Assembly (NCBI GenBank): GCA_963818445.1
Contig: CAWFSG010000001.1
Span: 434,001-498,000, forward strand
DNA length: 64,000 nucleotides
From: Prado023 sp963818445
Lineage (GTDB): Bacteria; Actinomycetota; Actinomycetes; S36-B12; CAIYMF01
Direction of reading: 5' to 3'
A program made the translations under genes and the position numbers. The notes beneath the pieces were generated by a model. That model did no database searches. It had not been told where the DNA came from and saw only the letters and a program-made list of their open reading frames with translations. How positions within the stretch are numbered: the stretch's first letter is position 1; each line of letters starts with the position of its first letter. Positions 19,139 through 27,607 of this stretch are shown in pieces.

Positions 19139-19692
19139 AGATCGATGTCGGCTGGGGCCTGGTCATCCTCCTGCTCGTGGCCTTCGTGGTCTGGCGCCTG
19201 AGTGCCCTGGCCGGTCGGATCGACCGACTGCACCACCGGATCGAGCTGGCCCGCGCGTCCCTCGACGCCCAACTGCTGCGCCGGGCCCGCGCGGCCGAGG
19301 CACTGGCCACGTCCGGCCTGCTCGATCCAGCGAGTGCGATCGTGCTGGCGCAGGCCGCGAGCCGCTCGCGCAACTCCGATCCCGGCGACGCCGTGGAGGC
19401 AGGGATCGTCGAGTCGGAGATGTCGCGCGACCTGCGTGAGGTGTTCGCCGACCAGCAGGCGGTCGACGAGTTGCGTTCCATTCCCGAGGGCGAGGAGCTG
19501 CTCCTGGACCTGGCTGCCTCCTGCCGCCAGGTGACCCTCTCGCGCCGGTTCCTCAACGACGGGGTCCAGGCCGCACGGCTGCTGCGCCAGGGCCGACTGG
19601 TGCGGCTGTTCCGCCTGGCCGGCAATGCCCCACGTCCGCAGATGTTCGAGATGGACGATCTGGCCCCCTCGACGTTCGACGTCCTCGCCTGA
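19135..19692 (+). CDS. Membrane-anchored protein of unknown function, LemA-like
   Basis: A 185-residue protein with one N-terminal transmembrane helix (LVILLLVAFVVWRLSALAG) followed by a long, charged helical region (LHHRIELARASLDAQLLRRARAAEALA) that recalls LemA proteins, which have an N-terminal anchor and helical bundle. The rest shows no catalytic motif. The ATG overlaps the pimA stop (ATGA), so it is the last gene of the PIM cluster, in the place of Rv2609c, which is a different (NUDIX) protein in mycobacteria. Function unknown. Confidence 0.7.
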   Translation: MKIDVGWGLVILLLVAFVVWRLSALAGRIDRLHHRIELARASLDAQLLRRARAAEALATSGLLDPASAIVLAQAASRSRNSDPGDAVEAGIVESEMSRDLREVFADQQAVDELRSIPEGEELLLDLAASCRQVTLSRRFLNDGVQAARLLRQGRLVRLFRLAGNAPRPQMFEMDDLAPSTFDVLA

Positions 19693-19696
19693 ACAC

Positions 19697-19727
19697 GGCG
19701 GGCGACGGCAGTCTCGGTCTGCCCGCC
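19697..19727 (+). terminator. Hairpin after the pgsA-patA-pimA cluster
   Basis: GGCGGGC (19697-19703) and GCCCGCC (19721-19727) pair perfectly over 7 bases with a 17-base loop, starting 5 bases after the last stop codon of the cluster. Confidence 0.5.
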
Positions 19728-19811
19728 CTCGACGAGGTGCTGTTCGGCTCACGTGGATGAACGCTCGGCGAACCTGTTGAGTCGCTGCCCGCGGTCACGC
19801 ATGGGCGCAAC

Positions 19812-19817
19812 TACTGT
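19812..19817 (+). promoter_or_regulatory. -10 element for a leaderless lipoprotein transcript
   Basis: TACTGT (TAnnnT) ends 6 bases before the ATG at 19824. The preceding gene cluster ends 120 bases upstream, so the lipoprotein gene has its own promoter. Confidence 0.55.
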
Positions 19818-19823
19818 GGCGCC

Positions 19824-20855
19824 ATGCGTCGGATGGCTGTCGTGGTCGGTCTCGGGCTCCTGCTGGCGGCCTGTGGCCCGGACGGGGCAGTGCAGGACAC
19901 GCCCGTGACGCCCACCACCTCGCCGCCGACGAGTCAGAGCCCGTCGCCGGAACCCGTGCCGGTTGTCCCGACCACCTCACCGTTCAGCGGGCGAGAGGGT
20001 GGCGTGGGCACGCCCGTGATGGTCGTCAAGCTCGACAACACGCCCAACGCCCAACCGCACCGGGGCCTGACGAAGGCCGACATCGTGTACGTGGAGCCGG
20101 TCGAGTGGGGCCTGACGCGCCTTGCCGCGGTGTTCTCCACGCAGATGCCCGGCACGGTGGGCCCAGTGCGCAGCGCCCGGATCAGCGACATCGAGCTGTT
20201 CACCCCGCTGGGCAACGTCGCGTTCGTCTACTCCGGTGCCCAGCGGCGGTTGCAGCCCAAGCTCGCGGCAGCGGACTGGACCCAGGTCTCCCAGGACGTC
20301 AACAGCCCCGGATTCCAGCGCGAACGGGGCACGGGGCGCTACGCGCCGTACAACCTGATGGCCGACCCGCAGGAGATCCTGGCCACCTCGGGGGCGACTG
20401 CCGTCTCCCAGGACATCGGGTTCGTGTTCGACGAGCAGGCCCCCGACGGTGGCAAGCAGGCCACGCGGGTCACTGCACGGTGGCCGTCGATGTCGGTCCA
20501 GTTCCGCTGGAACGCCAAGAAGGACCTCTACGACGTCTGGATGAACGGCCAGCAGGCGCGCGACACCGACAAGCCCGGAGTGCAGCGGGCGTCGTCGGTC
20601 ATCGTCCAGTACGTCAAGCAGGTCGACTCCGGCTATGGCGACAAGTTCGGGGGCCGGACGCCCCTGACGGTCGTGTCCGGGTCGGGCAAGGGCGTCCTGA
20701 TGCGTGACGGCGTGGCCCAGAAGATCACGTGGGAGAAGCCCTACTCCGAGGCCCCCACGGCTTACTACGACCTTGATGGCAACCCGGTGGTCCTCGACCC
20801 CGGCCAGGTCTGGATCCTGCTCAAGGACCGGACCAGCAAGGTCACCATCGAGTAG
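19824..20855 (+). CDS. DUF3048 domain lipoprotein (YerB-like)
   Basis: A 343-residue secreted lipoprotein. The signal peptide ends in the lipobox LLAAC with the lipidated cysteine at residue 17, followed by a Thr/Pro/Ser-rich spacer to about residue 55. The body is a DUF3048 domain with its usual blocks VVKLDNTPNAQPHRGL, IVYVEPVEWGLTRLAAVF and GPVRSARISDIEL, and the C-terminal part ends in DPGQVWILL. Members such as B. subtilis YerB are envelope proteins of unclear function. It has its own leaderless-type promoter and is followed by pdxS. Confidence 0.9.
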   Translation: MRRMAVVVGLGLLLAACGPDGAVQDTPVTPTTSPPTSQSPSPEPVPVVPTTSPFSGREGGVGTPVMVVKLDNTPNAQPHRGLTKADIVYVEPVEWGLTRLAAVFSTQMPGTVGPVRSARISDIELFTPLGNVAFVYSGAQRRLQPKLAAADWTQVSQDVNSPGFQRERGTGRYAPYNLMADPQEILATSGATAVSQDIGFVFDEQAPDGGKQATRVTARWPSMSVQFRWNAKKDLYDVWMNGQQARDTDKPGVQRASSVIVQYVKQVDSGYGDKFGGRTPLTVVSGSGKGVLMRDGVAQKITWEKPYSEAPTAYYDLDGNPVVLDPGQVWILLKDRTSKVTIE

Positions 20856-20945
20856 TCGTGCGGCGCTGCGCGCGATCGGCGTTTCGCGCCGCCGTGCCCC
20901 GGGACGTAACCTTGTCCCATCGTCCCGACCGGCGCAGGAGAACTC

Positions 20946-21863
20946 GTGAGCAGCACCCCGCAGACCCCCGTCACCACAGGAACCACCCTGGGCACCGACC
21001 GCGTCAAGCGCGGCATGGCCGAGATGCTCAAGGGCGGCGTGATCATGGACGTGGTCAACGCCGAGCAGGCCCGCATCGCCGAGGACGCCGGGGCTGTTGC
21101 GGTCATGGCCCTCGAGCGCGTCCCCGCCGACATCCGCGCCCAGGGCGGCGTGTCGCGGATGAGCGACCCCGACATGATCGAGGGGATCATCGACGCCGTC
21201 TCGATTCCCGTGATGGCCAAGGCCCGGATCGGGCACTTCGTCGAGGCCCAGGTGCTGGAGTCCCTCGGCGTGGACTACATCGACGAGTCCGAGGTGCTGA
21301 CCCCGGCCGACTACACCCACCACATCGACAAGTGGGCGTTCACGGTCCCCTTCGTCTGCGGCGCCACGAACCTGGGCGAGGCCCTGCGGCGCCTCACCGA
21401 GGGCGCGGCGATGATCCGGTCCAAGGGCGAGGCCGGCACCGGCGACGTCTCCAACGCCACCACGCACATGCGCTCCATCCGCGGCGAGATCCGGCGGCTG
21501 TCCTCCATGAGCCACGACGAGCTGTATGTGGCGGCCAAGGAGCTCCAGGCCCCGTACGCGCTGGTGAAGGAGGTCGCCGAGCGCGGCTCGTTGCCGGTCG
21601 TGCTGTTCACCGCGGGCGGCATCGCGACCCCGGCGGATGCGGCGATGATGATGCAGCTCGGCGCCGACGGCGTGTTCGTCGGCTCGGGGATCTTCAAGTC
21701 CGGCAATCCGGCTGAGCGGGCCAATGCCATCGTGCAGGCGACGCTGCACTTCAACGACCCGGGGATCATCGCCAAGGTGTCCCGCGGGCTGGGGGAGGCG
21801 ATGGTCGGGATCAACGTCGAGGAGATCCCCGCGCCGCACCGCCTCGCCGAGCGCGGGTGGTGA
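20946..21863 (+). CDS. pdxS: Pyridoxal 5'-phosphate synthase subunit PdxS
   Basis: A 305-residue (beta/alpha)8 synthase. It makes PLP from ribose 5-phosphate, glyceraldehyde 3-phosphate and ammonia delivered by PdxT. The active-site residues D35 (GVIMDVVNAEQA), K92 (VMAKARIGH) and K160 (RSKGEAGTG) are present. The GTG at 20946 follows CAGGAG, and a TAACCT -10-like hexamer is at 20907-20912. The stop overlaps pdxT. PLP is the cofactor of GcvP in this window, although the genes are not linked in one operon. Confidence 0.96.
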   Translation: MSSTPQTPVTTGTTLGTDRVKRGMAEMLKGGVIMDVVNAEQARIAEDAGAVAVMALERVPADIRAQGGVSRMSDPDMIEGIIDAVSIPVMAKARIGHFVEAQVLESLGVDYIDESEVLTPADYTHHIDKWAFTVPFVCGATNLGEALRRLTEGAAMIRSKGEAGTGDVSNATTHMRSIRGEIRRLSSMSHDELYVAAKELQAPYALVKEVAERGSLPVVLFTAGGIATPADAAMMMQLGADGVFVGSGIFKSGNPAERANAIVQATLHFNDPGIIAKVSRGLGEAMVGINVEEIPAPHRLAERGW

Positions 21864-22462
21864 CCGGCCCCACCATCGGGGTCCTCGCGCTGCAGGGCGA
21901 CGTGCGCGAGCACCTGCACGCGCTGGAGTCCGTCGGGGTGCGCGCCGTCCCGGTCAAGGACGCCGAGGCGCTGGCGGGCGTCGACGGCCTGGTCCTGCCG
22001 GGTGGTGAGTCCACCACGATCTCGATGCTGGCGATCCGCTGGGGCCTCATGGACCCCCTTCGCGCCGCGGTGCGTGCCGGGATGCCGATGTACGGCTCCT
22101 GCGCCGGCATGATCCTGCTGGCCGACACGATCCTCGACGGCCGCGCCGACCAGCGTCCCATCGGCGGCATCGACATGGTGGTGCGCCGCAACGCGTTCGG
22201 CCGGCAGGTGGATTCCTTCGAGGGCGACGTCGACTTCCCCGCGCTGGGCGCCGAGCCGATCCGTGCGGTCTTCATCCGTGCCCCGTGGGTCGAGTCGGTC
22301 GGCCCGACGGTGGAGGTTCTCGCCTCGGTCCCGGCCGCTGCGGGCGATAGGATTGTGGCCGTTCGAGCGGGGTCGCTGCTGGCCACCTCGTTCCACCCCG
22401 AACTCACCGGAGACCATCGGGTGCACGCGCTGTTCGCCACCATGGTGCGCGGCGCCACCTGA
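21860..22462 (+). CDS. pdxT: Pyridoxal 5'-phosphate synthase glutaminase subunit PdxT
   Basis: A 200-residue class I glutaminase that feeds ammonia to PdxS. The catalytic triad is C81 (YGSCAGM), H179 and E181 (SFHPEL), and the GGEST motif is at residues 48-52. The start is GTG 21860, overlapping the pdxS stop as GTGA; GTG 21857 is one codon earlier. The two subunits form the 12+12 PLP synthase complex known for the family. Confidence 0.95.
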   Translation: MTGPTIGVLALQGDVREHLHALESVGVRAVPVKDAEALAGVDGLVLPGGESTTISMLAIRWGLMDPLRAAVRAGMPMYGSCAGMILLADTILDGRADQRPIGGIDMVVRRNAFGRQVDSFEGDVDFPALGAEPIRAVFIRAPWVESVGPTVEVLASVPAAAGDRIVAVRAGSLLATSFHPELTGDHRVHALFATMVRGAT

Positions 22463-22481
22463 GTCGATTCGAAGGAGCACC

Positions 22482-23234
22482 ATGTCCGGCCACTCCAAGT
22501 GGGCGACCACCAAGCACAAGAAGGCCGCGATCGACGCCAAGCGCGGCAAGCTGTTCGCCAAGCTGATCAAGAACATCGAGGTGGCGGCACGCACCGGGGG
22601 CGGTGACGTCGACGGCAACCCCACCCTCTACGACGCCATCCAGAAGGCCAAGAAGAACTCCGTCCCGGCCGACAACATCGACCGTGCGCTCAAGCGCGGC
22701 TCCGGCGCGGATGCCGGCGGTGCTGACTGGCAGACGATCATGTACGAGGGGTACGGGCCCAATGGGGTCGCGGTGCTGGTGGAGTGCCTGACCGACAACC
22801 GCAACCGGGCGGCCACCGAGGTGCGCGTCGCGATGACCCGCAACGGCGGGAGCATGGCCGACCCGGGCAGCGTCTCCTACCTGTTCGCCCGCAAGGGAGT
22901 CATCATCGTCCCGAAGTCCGACGGGCTGACCGAGGATGACGTGCTCATGGCCGTCCTGGATGCCGGGGCCGAGGAGGTCAACGATCTCGGCGAGGCCTTC
23001 GAGGTGATCACCGAGGCCTCGGACATGGTCCCGGCCCGCAAGGCGCTGCAGGCCCAGGGCCTGGACTATGAATCGGCTGAGGCTGAGTTCGTCGCCTCTG
23101 TCGAGGTCCAGCTCGATGCCACGGGCGCGGCGAAGATCATGCGGCTCGTGGACGCCCTCGAGGACAGTGACGACGTGCAGAACGTCTTCACGAACGCCGA
23201 CATCCCCGCCGAGGTCCTGGCCGAGATGGAGTAG
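22482..23234 (+). CDS. yebC: YebC/PmpR family DNA-binding protein
   Basis: A 250-residue protein of the YebC/TACO1 family with the canonical N-terminus MSGHSKWATTKHKKAA and the block YEGYGPNGVAVLVECLTDNRNR. Members have been described both as transcriptional regulators and as translation factors relieving polyproline stalling. GAAGGAG lies 7 bases before the ATG. The pdxS-pdxT-yebC-ruvC order is shared with many actinobacteria, though here an acyltransferase gene is placed between yebC and ruvC. Confidence 0.94.
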   Translation: MSGHSKWATTKHKKAAIDAKRGKLFAKLIKNIEVAARTGGGDVDGNPTLYDAIQKAKKNSVPADNIDRALKRGSGADAGGADWQTIMYEGYGPNGVAVLVECLTDNRNRAATEVRVAMTRNGGSMADPGSVSYLFARKGVIIVPKSDGLTEDDVLMAVLDAGAEEVNDLGEAFEVITEASDMVPARKALQAQGLDYESAEAEFVASVEVQLDATGAAKIMRLVDALEDSDDVQNVFTNADIPAEVLAEME

Positions 23235-23304
23235 GCGCTCGGCTCCACATCCGCAGGGCCACACAGGTACGGTTCGGATACCCCCGGACCACAGGAGCGA
23301 CAAC

Positions 23305-25152
23305 GTGGCAGAGCAGGACCGCACGACCTCGCAGGACGCGGGCGCGACGGTGCCGCCGGCCGGACCTGAGTCGGCCGCGCAGGAGGCGGCCCCGGCGCCG
23401 GCCAAGAGGGCCGCCGTGAAGAGGACGTCCGCGAAGAAGGCCCCCGCGAAGAAGGCCCCCGCGAAGAAGGCTCCCGCGAAGAAGGCTCCCGCGACGAAGG
23501 CCGCGTCGACGGGGTCCCCGGCTGCCGAGGCGCCTGCGAAGAAGGCCCCGGCGAAGAAGGCCCCCGCGAAGAAGGCGCCTGCGAAGAAGGCCCCCGCGGC
23601 GACGACGTCCGCCGTGACTGCGCCGCCGGCGCCCACCAGCGGTCGCAAGCGCGCCGCTGCCAAGCGGACGGCCAGGGCGGCTGCAGGAAGCGTCGGTGCG
23701 GCTGTCGGCTCGGCGACCGCCGCCGGTCGCGCCGTGAGCGACCCGACGGTGATCTCCCCGCGCCGGCTGTCCGGGTTCGACTTCGCCACCTGGCGCCTGG
23801 CGTCCAACGACCCGTCGATGCGCTCACCCATCATCGGCCTGATCGCACTGGACTCCAGTCCCGACTGGGACATGCTCGTCGACAGGTTCGACCGGGCCAG
23901 CAGGGTTGCCCCGATCCTGCGCCAGAAGGTCCTCGAGGGACCCTCGGACATCCTGAGCCCGCGCCTGGTCATCGACCCGGACTTCGACCTCAGCTTCCAC
24001 ATGCGGCGCTTCCGCGTGGCCGATCCCGGCAGCTGGGACCAGGTCCTGATCGAGGCCCGGCGGCAGTCGATGGCCGACTTCGACCTTGCCCGGCCCCTGT
24101 GGCGGCTGACGCTGCTCGAGGGGCTCCAGGGCGGGCGGGCCGCACTGATCGTCAAGTTGCACCACGCCATCGCCGACGGCCAGGGCGCCATGATGCTCGG
24201 AGCCACGGTGATCGATCTCGTGCCCGGCGGGCAGGCCCTGGGGGCGATGCCCCCCGCCCCGACGGCGGCACCCCTGGACGGAGCGGGCTTCCTGGGTACG
24301 GCGGTCGTGGACGCCTCGTCCTTCCTGGTGAAGTCGGTGAAGGACGTCACGGACTCAGCACTTCCGATCGCCGGGCGCGCCCTGCGCGACCCGGTCGGTG
24401 CGGTCGAGGACGTCATGGGGGTGCTCAGGTCCATCACCAAGTTCCTGGCGATGCCGAGCTCGCCGATGTCACCCGTGATGCGTGGGCGGTCGATCAACTA
24501 CCACTTCGTCACCATTGACGTGCCGATGTCCGAGCTCAAGGCAGCATCCAAGCCCCACGGCGTGAGCCTCAACGACGCGTTCATGGCCGGCGTCACAGGT
24601 GGCCTGCGGATCTACCACGAGCGCCGCGGCGAGCCGGTGAGCATGCTGCGCTGCAACATGCCGATCAGCCTGCGCAACCCGCAGCGACCGGCGCAGAACG
24701 CTGTCACCATCGCGCGCTTCGAGGTCCCGGTGGACATCCTCGACCCCGTGGAGCGGATGCGGGCCATCCGCGACATCGTCGGGTCCTGGCGACATGAGCC
24801 CGCGCTGCACCTGGTCGATCCGCTGGCCGAGGTCGGCTACCGCCTCATGCCCTCGGACGTGTTCACCTCGACGGCGCAGACCAGTGACTTCACCGCCAGC
24901 AACGTGCCAGGCGTGCCGGTCCCGGTGTGGATCGCCGGCGCGAAGGTGCGGGCGATGTACCCATTGACGGCCACGGTCGGGGCGGCGACGAACATCACCC
25001 TGCTGTCCCACGCGGGCAACGCGGGCATCGGGATCTCGATGGACGACGCTGCCATACCGGACCGCGACCTGTTCGTCGAGTGCATCTGCGCCGGGTTCGC
25101 CGAGGTCGTGGGCCATCCCGTGACCGTCAGCGACCCGGTGGCCGGGGACTAG
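23305..25152 (+). CDS. Wax ester synthase/diacylglycerol acyltransferase with histone-like Lys-Ala-Pro tail
   Basis: A 615-residue protein. Residues 1-145 are disordered-looking and very basic, with eight AKKAP units in two blocks of four. From about residue 150 it is a WS/DGAT enzyme: the catalytic HHxxxDG motif is H286-H287-A-I-A-D291-G292, and PLWRLTLLEGL and NVPGVPVPVWIAG are family blocks. Such enzymes esterify fatty acyl-CoA to diacylglycerol or fatty alcohol at the membrane to form storage lipid. The basic tail is unusual and resembles histone H1 or mycobacterial HupB tails; it may tether the enzyme to lipid surfaces, nucleoid or polyanions. GTG 23305 follows CAGGAG and brings the tail in frame. 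Confidence 0.88.
   Translation: MAEQDRTTSQDAGATVPPAGPESAAQEAAPAPAKRAAVKRTSAKKAPAKKAPAKKAPAKKAPATKAASTGSPAAEAPAKKAPAKKAPAKKAPAKKAPAATTSAVTAPPAPTSGRKRAAAKRTARAAAGSVGAAVGSATAAGRAVSDPTVISPRRLSGFDFATWRLASNDPSMRSPIIGLIALDSSPDWDMLVDRFDRASRVAPILRQKVLEGPSDILSPRLVIDPDFDLSFHMRRFRVADPGSWDQVLIEARRQSMADFDLARPLWRLTLLEGLQGGRAALIVKLHHAIADGQGAMMLGATVIDLVPGGQALGAMPPAPTAAPLDGAGFLGTAVVDASSFLVKSVKDVTDSALPIAGRALRDPVGAVEDVMGVLRSITKFLAMPSSPMSPVMRGRSINYHFVTIDVPMSELKAASKPHGVSLNDAFMAGVTGGLRIYHERRGEPVSMLRCNMPISLRNPQRPAQNAVTIARFEVPVDILDPVERMRAIRDIVGSWRHEPALHLVDPLAEVGYRLMPSDVFTSTAQTSDFTASNVPGVPVPVWIAGAKVRAMYPLTATVGAATNITLLSHAGNAGIGISMDDAAIPDRDLFVECICAGFAEVVGHPVTVSDPVAGD
23431..23595 (+). repeat. 15-base coding repeat (AKKAP units), two blocks of four
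   Basis: GCGAAGAAGGCCCCC and close variants occur at 23431-23490 (four copies) and 23536-23595 (four copies), separated by 45 bases coding for a Thr/Ser/Ala spacer. Variation is almost only at third codon positions, which shows selection on the peptide. Confidence 0.92.
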
Positions 25153-25240
25153 CGCAGCAGCAGCCCCCGTCGACCCACGAACCGAGCAGTGCCAGCACTG
25201 CGCACGCGTGTCGTGCGGGTTCGTGGCACCGGCCTCCCGG

Positions 25241-25261
25241 TAGGGTGCGAACACCTGTTCG
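25241..25261 (+). promoter_or_regulatory. LexA (SOS) box over the ruvCAB promoter
   Basis: CGAAC-ACCT-GTTCG at 25248-25261 is an exact match to the actinobacterial LexA box core (CGAAC-N4-GTTCG). It begins one base after a TAGGGT -10 element (25241-25246), so bound LexA would cover the transcription start. ruvC starts 15 bases downstream. DNA-damage induction of ruvCAB follows from known LexA biology. Confidence 0.85.
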
Positions 25262-25275
25262 TATCGGGAGGTCAC

Positions 25276-25899
25276 GTGCGCGTACTCGGGGTCGATCCGG
25301 GCCTGACCCGCTGTGGGGTGGGCCTCGTGGAGGGCTCCCTGGGCCGGCCACTGACACTTCGGCACGTCGAGGTGGTCACCACGCCCGCCTCCGATCCACT
25401 GCCCGAGCGTCTGCTCGTGATCAGCAGGCGCATCCAGGAGCTCATCGAGGAGCTGTCCCCGGACGTCGTGGCCATCGAGCGGATGTTCAGCCAGCACAAC
25501 CTGCACACCGTGATGGGCACGGCCCAGGCGTCGGCGGCGGCAGTGCTGGCCGCTGCCGAGGCAGGGCTTCCGGTCGCGTGGCACACGCCCAGCGAGGTGA
25601 AGGCGGCCGTGACCGGGACCGGGCGAGCCGACAAGGCCCAGGTGGCCGGCATGGTCGTCCGGATCCTGCGCCTGGAGACCACTCCCAAGCCGGTGGACGC
25701 CACCGACGCCCTGGCCCTGGCGATCTGCCATGTGTGGCGCGGGGCGGCCAATGCGCGCATCGCCTCAGCGGTGGCTGCCTCGGCGCCCTCGCGGATCCCG
25801 ACCAGGATCCCGCGGTCGCCCGCACGCGGCGCTGAGCCGCAGGGAGGCGTGCCCCCACGATCGGCCGGGGTCGGCGTGCGAGCCGGGGGCTCCCGATGA
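25276..25899 (+). CDS. ruvC: Holliday junction resolvase RuvC
   Basis: A 207-residue endonuclease that cuts Holliday junctions symmetrically. The catalytic acidic residues D7, E68, D140 and D143 line up with D7, E66, D138 and D141 of E. coli RuvC. The C-terminus after about residue 160 is a Pro/Arg-rich tail longer than usual. GTG 25276 follows GGGAGG. The gene overlaps ruvA (ATGA) and lies under a LexA box. Confidence 0.96.
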   Translation: MRVLGVDPGLTRCGVGLVEGSLGRPLTLRHVEVVTTPASDPLPERLLVISRRIQELIEELSPDVVAIERMFSQHNLHTVMGTAQASAAAVLAAAEAGLPVAWHTPSEVKAAVTGTGRADKAQVAGMVVRILRLETTPKPVDATDALALAICHVWRGAANARIASAVAASAPSRIPTRIPRSPARGAEPQGGVPPRSAGVGVRAGGSR

Positions 25900-26504
25900 T
25901 CGCCTTCGTGCACGGAACCGTCGCCTCGGTGGACGCCGACCACGCTGTCATCGACGTCGGCGGGGTGGGGCTGTCCGTCCTGTGCGGCCCGCGCACCCTG
26001 GCGGAGCTGCGTCCGGGGGCTTCGGCCACGGTCGCCACGGCACTGGTCGTGCGCGAGGACTCCCTGACCCTCTTCGGGTTCAGCGACGAGGACGAGCGGC
26101 AGGCATTCGAGGTGCTCCAGTCGGTCACGGGCATCGGGCCGCGCACGGCCCAGGCCATCCTCGCGGTGCTCACCGTCGACCAGCTGCGTGCGGCCGTCGC
26201 CGCCGACGATCTCGTCACGCTGTCCAAGCCTCCCGGGATCGGGCGCAAGGGCGCAGCCCGGATCGCCCTCGAGCTCAAGGACCGCCTTGGTGCGCCCACC
26301 ACGTCGACCGCTGCCAGCAGGGCCGCTGACGACTGGTCGACCCCGGTCATCGACGGGCTCATCGCCCTGGGCTGGCCGCCGCGGGACGCCCGTGCCGCTG
26401 CGGAGGCCGTGCAGGGTGAGGCGGAGGCGGTCCTGGCCGAGGGCGGCCATCCGTCCGTGCCCGCGCTCCTGCGCTCCGCCCTGCGCCACCTGGACCGCGC
26501 GTGA
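25896..26504 (+). CDS. ruvA: Holliday junction DNA helicase subunit RuvA
   Basis: A 202-residue protein with the N-terminal OB fold (MIAFVHGTVASVDADHAVIDVGGVG region), two helix-hairpin-helix motifs (VTGIGPRTAQAIL, PPGIGRKGAARIALELKD) and the C-terminal domain III that contacts RuvB. It binds the four-way junction and loads RuvB. The start overlaps ruvC (ATGA) and the stop overlaps ruvB (GTGA). Confidence 0.96.
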   Translation: MIAFVHGTVASVDADHAVIDVGGVGLSVLCGPRTLAELRPGASATVATALVVREDSLTLFGFSDEDERQAFEVLQSVTGIGPRTAQAILAVLTVDQLRAAVAADDLVTLSKPPGIGRKGAARIALELKDRLGAPTTSTAASRAADDWSTPVIDGLIALGWPPRDARAAAEAVQGEAEAVLAEGGHPSVPALLRSALRHLDRA

Positions 26505-27577
26505 GTGACGACGACCTGGTCCGTGGGGAGGCCGACGACGAGGACATCGCGGCCGAGGGGGCACTTCGTCCCCGCAGCCTGGCGGACTTCATCGGCCAGG
26601 ACCGCGTGCGCTCCCAGCTCGGGCTGGTCCTCGAGGCGGCGCGGCACCGCAACGCGACCGCCGACCACGTGCTGCTCTCCGGGCCCCCCGGGCTGGGCAA
26701 GACCACCCTGGCCATGATCATCGCCGGCGAGATGGCAGCCCCGATGCGGATCACCTCCGGACCGGCGATCCAGCACGCCGGCGACCTCGCGGCCGTGTTG
26801 TCCAGCCTGGTGCCCGGAGAGGTGCTCTTCCTCGACGAGATCCACCGGATGGCCCGCCCGGCGGAGGAGATGCTCTACGTGGCGATGGAGGACTTCCGGG
26901 TCGATATCGTGGTCGGCAAGGGCCCAGGGGCCACGGCCATCCCGCTGGACCTCGCGCCGTTCACCCTCGTGGGGGCCACCACCAGGGCAGGCCTGCTGCC
27001 GGGGCCGCTGCGCGACCGTTTCGGGTTCACCGCGCACATGGACTTCTACGCCGACTCCGACCTGTTCACGATCGTCAACCGGTCGGCCCGATTGCTGGGT
27101 GTCGAGATCGACGCGGCCGGCGCCGAGGAGATCGCCGGGCGCTCCCGGGGCACCCCGCGGGTGGCCAACCGCCTGCTGCGCCGCGTGCGCGACTATGCCC
27201 TCGTCCACGGCGACCGATCCATCGACCAGCGGACCGCGCATGCGGCGTTGGACCTGTACGAGGTCGACGTCCTCGGCCTGGACCGTCTGGATCGCGCCGT
27301 GCTCGAGGCCCTGATCAAGACGTTCCGAGGTGGCCCGGTTGGCCTGTCCACGCTGGCGGTTGCGGTTGCGGAGGAGCCCGAGACGGTGGAGACAGTGGCT
27401 GAGCCCTTCCTCGTGCGGGCCGGGTTGATGTATCGCACGCCGCGTGGCCGCGTGGCCACGGAGGCGGCGTGGCGGCACCTGGGGATGGCTCCGCCGACCT
27501 CGATCGGGCAGATCGGCCTGCCTTTCGACAGCGACGCACCGGACGGGAATGACCGAGGTGGCTCACAGGGCGTCTAG
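26501..27577 (+). CDS. ruvB: Holliday junction branch migration ATPase RuvB
   Basis: A 358-residue AAA+ motor. Walker A is GPPGLGKTT at 61-69, Walker B LFLDEIH near D112, sensor 1 VGATTRAG, and the C-terminal winged helix includes GFIQRTPRGR-type residues (LMYRTPRGRVA). It drives branch migration with RuvA. The stop codon overlaps the TAGAAT -10 element of yajC. Confidence 0.97.
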   Translation: MSDDDLVRGEADDEDIAAEGALRPRSLADFIGQDRVRSQLGLVLEAARHRNATADHVLLSGPPGLGKTTLAMIIAGEMAAPMRITSGPAIQHAGDLAAVLSSLVPGEVLFLDEIHRMARPAEEMLYVAMEDFRVDIVVGKGPGATAIPLDLAPFTLVGATTRAGLLPGPLRDRFGFTAHMDFYADSDLFTIVNRSARLLGVEIDAAGAEEIAGRSRGTPRVANRLLRRVRDYALVHGDRSIDQRTAHAALDLYEVDVLGLDRLDRAVLEALIKTFRGGPVGLSTLAVAVAEEPETVETVAEPFLVRAGLMYRTPRGRVATEAAWRHLGMAPPTSIGQIGLPFDSDAPDGNDRGGSQGV

Positions 27578-27580
27578 AAT
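27575..27580 (+). promoter_or_regulatory. -10 element of the yajC-secDF promoter
   Basis: TAGAAT overlaps the TAG stop of ruvB and lies 28 bases before the yajC ATG. No good -35 box is visible, only TGACCG at 27550-27555 with a 19-base spacer. Confidence 0.5.
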
Positions 27581-27607
27581 CGGGGCCAATTGTGTGAAAG
27601 GTCCTCC

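Noticed and set aside
23268..23304. GGTTCGGATAC resembling a tRNA T-arm upstream of the acyltransferase gene
   Set aside because: No acceptor, D- or anticodon stems can be formed around it. I found no tRNA in any intergenic gap.
23431..23595. Regular 15-base repeats, CRISPR-like at first glance
   Set aside because: There are no unique spacers; the units are contiguous, in frame, and encode AKKAP inside an acyltransferase gene.
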